Shown here in pieces: positions 10,080 through 11,951 of a stretch of 11,951 bases of DNA (position 1 is its first letter; each line of letters begins with the position of its first letter). Below the pieces are notes generated by a model. That model worked only from the letters and a program-made list of their open reading frames with translations, did not search any database and was not told where the DNA came from. Location: assembly GCA_934678955.1 (NCBI GenBank), contig CAKUSI010000089.1, forward strand, positions 1 to 11,951. Reading direction: 5' to 3'. Source of the stretch: an uncultured Austwickia sp. (lineage in GTDB: Bacteria; Actinomycetota; Actinomycetes; Actinomycetales; Dermatophilaceae). The position numbers and the translations under genes are program-made.

Positions 10080-11951
10080 ATGTCCGCACCTGTCGCACCG
10101 CAACCGCTCGTCCGCACCGCTGTCACCTACCTGCGCGTCTCCACTCGGGAGCAGGCCGCCGGCGGCGACGGCGACGAGGGCTTCTCGATCCCCGCCCAGC
10201 GCGCGGCGAACGCCAGGAAGGCCGACGAGCTCGACGCGCGGATCGTCGCGGAGTTCGTCGACGCGGGCGAGTCCGCGAAATCCGCGAACCGACCCGAGTT
10301 GCAAAGCCTCCTCGCCTACATCGCGCAGCACCAGGTCGACTACTGCATCGTCCACAAGGTGGACCGCCTTGCCCGTAACCGCGTCGACGATGCGGTGATC
10401 CATCTGGCGCTGCGGGATGGTGGGGTGACTCTCGTCTCCGCGACGGAGAACATCGACGAGACCCCGTCCGGCATGCTGACACACGGGATCATGTCGACCA
10501 TCGCGGAGTTCTACTCCCTGAACCTCGCCACCGAGGTCACCAAGGGGCTCGCGCAGAAGGCGCAGCAGGGCGGCACGCCAGCGAAGGCGCCGATCGGCTA
10601 CCTCAACGTCCGTGCCAAGGACGCGCAGGGCCGAGAGATGCGCACGGTGCAGGTCGACCCGAAGCGCGCACCGCTGATCCGGTGGGCGTTCGCCGAGTAC
10701 GCCCGCGGCCAGACCACGGTCATCGACCTGCGGAACGCGCTCACCGCCCGCGGACTCACCTCCGTGCCCTCACCCCAGCGCGGCGGGAGGGCGCTGGGGA
10801 AGGCGACGCTCTACAAGGTGCTGACCAACCCGTACTACATCGGCATCGTGCGCTGGAACGGCGCCGAGTACCCCGGCGCCCACGAGCCGCTCATCGACCA
10901 GGAGACCTGGGACCGGGTGCAGTCGCTACTCAAGGCTCGCGGGAATGACGCCTCCCGGCACGTCAAGCATGACCACTACCTGAAGGGCGTCCTCTACTGC
11001 GGCGCCTGCCACTCTCGGATGATCCTGGACTGCCCGACCAATCGGCACGGCACCACCTACGCCTACTTCGTCTGCCGAGGCCGGGCGAGCAAACGCACAC
11101 CCTGCACCCGGAAAGCCCTGCGAGTGCAGGTCGCGGAGGCGCTCGTGGAGCAGGTCTACGCGAACGTGCGGATCACGGATGAGACGTACCGGAAGCTCGC
11201 GGAGCAGATCGACCGCGCCTACGACGAGCGCGTCGCCTCCCGCGCTGCGGAGCTCGCGGACCTCGTTGCGCACCGCGCCCAGCTCGACGCTGAGTCCGAC
11301 AAGCTGCTCCGCGCGCACTTCGCCGACGCCATCGACCTGCCCACCCTCAAGCGGCACCAGGACCGGATCCGGGCCTCGCTCGCGGACATCGACCGGCGCC
11401 TCGCCGAGGGCCGCGACGCATACACCGCCGAGCGGTCGCACCTGCGCATGGCGCTCGAACTCCTCCGCGACTGCCACCGCGCCTACAAGGACTCCAGCCC
11501 GGAACTGCGCCGGATCGCGAATGCCGCATTCTTCGAGCGCATCTACCTCACCACGGAGGGCGAGCCGAAGCCCGTGCCGACCGCTACCTTCGCCGACCTC
11601 ATCGACACGGGGAAGGGTTCTAACAAGAACACCAGGGTGGACCCTAGGAGATTCGAACTCCTGACCTCCTCGATGCGAACGAGGCGCGCTACCAACTGCG
11701 CCAAGGGCCCGCGCTCCACCGGAGTGAAGTGCGGCGTCAATCGTAGCAGAGGCTCAGGAGGCCCGACGCCGCGCGAGCGCGGAATCGAGGTCGAGTGCGA
11801 CATCGGCGGACTCGTCGCCGATGATGCCCATCGACGCCCAGCGGCTCGGTGCCGGGCGCGATGCGGCGGGGGTCGCGGCAGCGGGTGCCGCGCGGCGTGC
11901 CCCGTTCGCGACGGTCGCCTCGGCCGCAGATTCCCGCGCAGCATCGGCAGC
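10080..11951 (+). CDS. large serine integrase (site-specific recombinase), 3' end outside the window
   Basis: A large serine recombinase that would integrate and excise the island by cutting att sites through a serine-DNA link. The resolvase domain covers about residues 11-160: catalytic S21 in TYLRVSTREQA, then HKVDRLARNRVDDAV and the GIMSTIAEF region. The 'recombinase' domain with NPYYIGIVRWNG follows. A zinc ribbon comes next, with YCGACH and later cysteines in FVCRGRASKRTPCTRK, and a long coiled coil rich in Glu/Arg/Leu leads to the C-terminus. ATG 10080 has GGAAGG 8 nt upstream. The typical protein part ends near residue 519 with GKGSNKNTRV. The frame then continues without a stop through the tRNA-Ala gene in antisense (RFELLTSSMRTRRATNCA) to the window end, at least 624 codons. 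Where translation really stops cannot be seen here. Confidence 0.92.
   Translation, partial: MSAPVAPQPLVRTAVTYLRVSTREQAAGGDGDEGFSIPAQRAANARKADELDARIVAEFVDAGESAKSANRPELQSLLAYIAQHQVDYCIVHKVDRLARNRVDDAVIHLALRDGGVTLVSATENIDETPSGMLTHGIMSTIAEFYSLNLATEVTKGLAQKAQQGGTPAKAPIGYLNVRAKDAQGREMRTVQVDPKRAPLIRWAFAEYARGQTTVIDLRNALTARGLTSVPSPQRGGRALGKATLYKVLTNPYYIGIVRWNGAEYPGAHEPLIDQETWDRVQSLLKARGNDASRHVKHDHYLKGVLYCGACHSRMILDCPTNRHGTTYAYFVCRGRASKRTPCTRKALRVQVAEALVEQVYANVRITDETYRKLAEQIDRAYDERVASRAAELADLVAHRAQLDAESDKLLRAHFADAIDLPTLKRHQDRIRASLADIDRRLAEGRDAYTAERSHLRMALELLRDCHRAYKDSSPELRRIANAAFFERIYLTTEGEPKPVPTATFADLIDTGKGSNKNTRVDPRRFELLTSSMRTRRATNCAKGPRSTGVKCGVNRSRGSGGPTPRERGIEVECDIGGLVADDAHRRPAARCRARCGGGRGSGCRAACPVRDGRLGRRFPRSIGS
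11615..11651. other. right att-site candidate at the integrase / tRNA-Ala junction
   Basis: The last integrase-specific bases carry GGGTTC (11615-11620) and a perfect short palindrome, GTTCT-AACA-AGAAC (11617-11630). These are followed by GGTGGACCCTAGG (11636-11648), which spans the tRNA 3' end. That 13-mer recurs with one change at 2827-2839, where GAACCC lies 11 bp beyond it as the inverted counterpart of GGGTTC. This fits the two halves of one attP site split by integration. Confidence 0.4.
11638..11710 (-). tRNA. tRNA-Ala, anticodon CGC
   Basis: A complete 73-nt cloverleaf on the minus strand. The acceptor stem GGGCCCT/AGGGTCC has the G3-U70 pair that marks alanine tRNAs. The D stem is GCGC/GCGC, the anticodon stem CCTCG/CGAGG with loop TTCGCAT (anticodon CGC, decoding GCG), and the T arm AGGAG-TTCGAAT-CTCCT. 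The discriminator base is A. The 3' CCA is not encoded (CCC follows) and must be added enzymatically. The gene is intact although the island is joined directly to its 3' end. Confidence 0.95.
11740..11745 (-). promoter_or_regulatory. -10-like box TACGAT upstream of tRNA-Ala
   Basis: TACGAT on the minus strand (11745-11740) would start transcription near 11733, giving a 5' leader of about 23 nt before the tRNA. No good -35 is visible; that region overlaps the end of the upstream gene. Confidence 0.4.
11754..11951 (-). CDS. C-terminal end of an unidentified chromosomal protein
   Basis: Sixty-five codons and a TGA stop on the minus strand; the 5' part lies outside the window. The visible tail starts with an Ala/Arg/Pro-rich low-complexity stretch, followed by PSRWASMGIIGDESADVALD and LDSALARRRAS. 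The latter part looks like a real acidic-amphipathic protein end, but I do not recognise the family. It is transcribed toward the tRNA-Ala gene, with 43 bp between the stop and the tRNA 5' end, and represents chromosome outside the island. It overlaps the continuing antisense integrase frame. Confidence 0.55.
   Translation of the reverse strand, partial: AADAARESAAEATVANGARRAAPAAATPAASRPAPSRWASMGIIGDESADVALDLDSALARRRAS

Noticed and set aside
11543..11944. Minus-strand frame of 133 codons over the tRNA
   Set aside because: It reads through the tRNA-Ala gene and the integrase 3' end in antisense. The real minus-strand gene here uses another frame and stops at 11754.
1..11951. CRISPR array or complete insertion sequence
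   Set aside because: No regularly spaced direct repeats and no DDE or HUH transposase were seen. The only recombinase is the serine integrase.

Overview
The window looks like chromosomal DNA of a high-GC actinobacterium, most likely a member of the Microbacteriaceae. The grounds are the strongly GC-biased codon use, a DUF6458-type small membrane protein, and several starts lying 6-7 nt after a TANNNT-type -10 box. The genus is inference.

Left flank (1-2287), ordinary chromosome. On the minus strand lie a membrane protein (643-1086), a gluconokinase (95-631) and the first 28 codons of an Old-Yellow-Enzyme-type flavin oxidoreductase (1-84). On the plus strand lie a small two-helix membrane protein (1283-1540) and a TMEM175/DUF1211-like membrane protein (1589-2287). 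A gene-free border zone (2288-3068) carries two inverted-repeat structures and a sequence resembling the 3' end of a tRNA-Ala gene.

Island (about 2826-11637). An integrated element with a cargo of mostly uncharacterised genes. In order: a DUF5677-like protein (3069-4637); a minus-strand pair of predicted ribonucleases, NYN/PIN-like (4715-5347) and HEPN-like with an RNxxxH motif (5485-6267), separated by a strong intrinsic terminator just before the NYN ribosome binding site; a decayed TM2-domain gene (6319-6531); a divergent two-gene module of pore-like, Gly/Ala-rich membrane proteins (6556-7401 and 7409-8869); a zinc-finger protein (8912-9625); a gene-poor stretch with a 73-nt in-register palindrome (9838-9910); and a large serine integrase (from 10080).

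Right end. The integrase reading frame runs without a stop through the antisense strand of an intact tRNA-Ala(CGC) gene (11638-11710) and out of the window. Past the tRNA is the 3' end of a minus-strand chromosomal gene (11754-11951).

Interpretation. A serine-integrase island appears to be inserted at the 3' end of tRNA-Ala. Two related att-like repeats (2826-2887 and 4646-4707) suggest that it was built by tandem insertion of two elements. The HEPN/NYN pair, the DUF5677 gene and the membrane module resemble the cargo of a defence island. The two-gene membrane module and the HEPN/terminator/NYN arrangement are the best candidates for undescribed systems. No function is proven by sequence alone.
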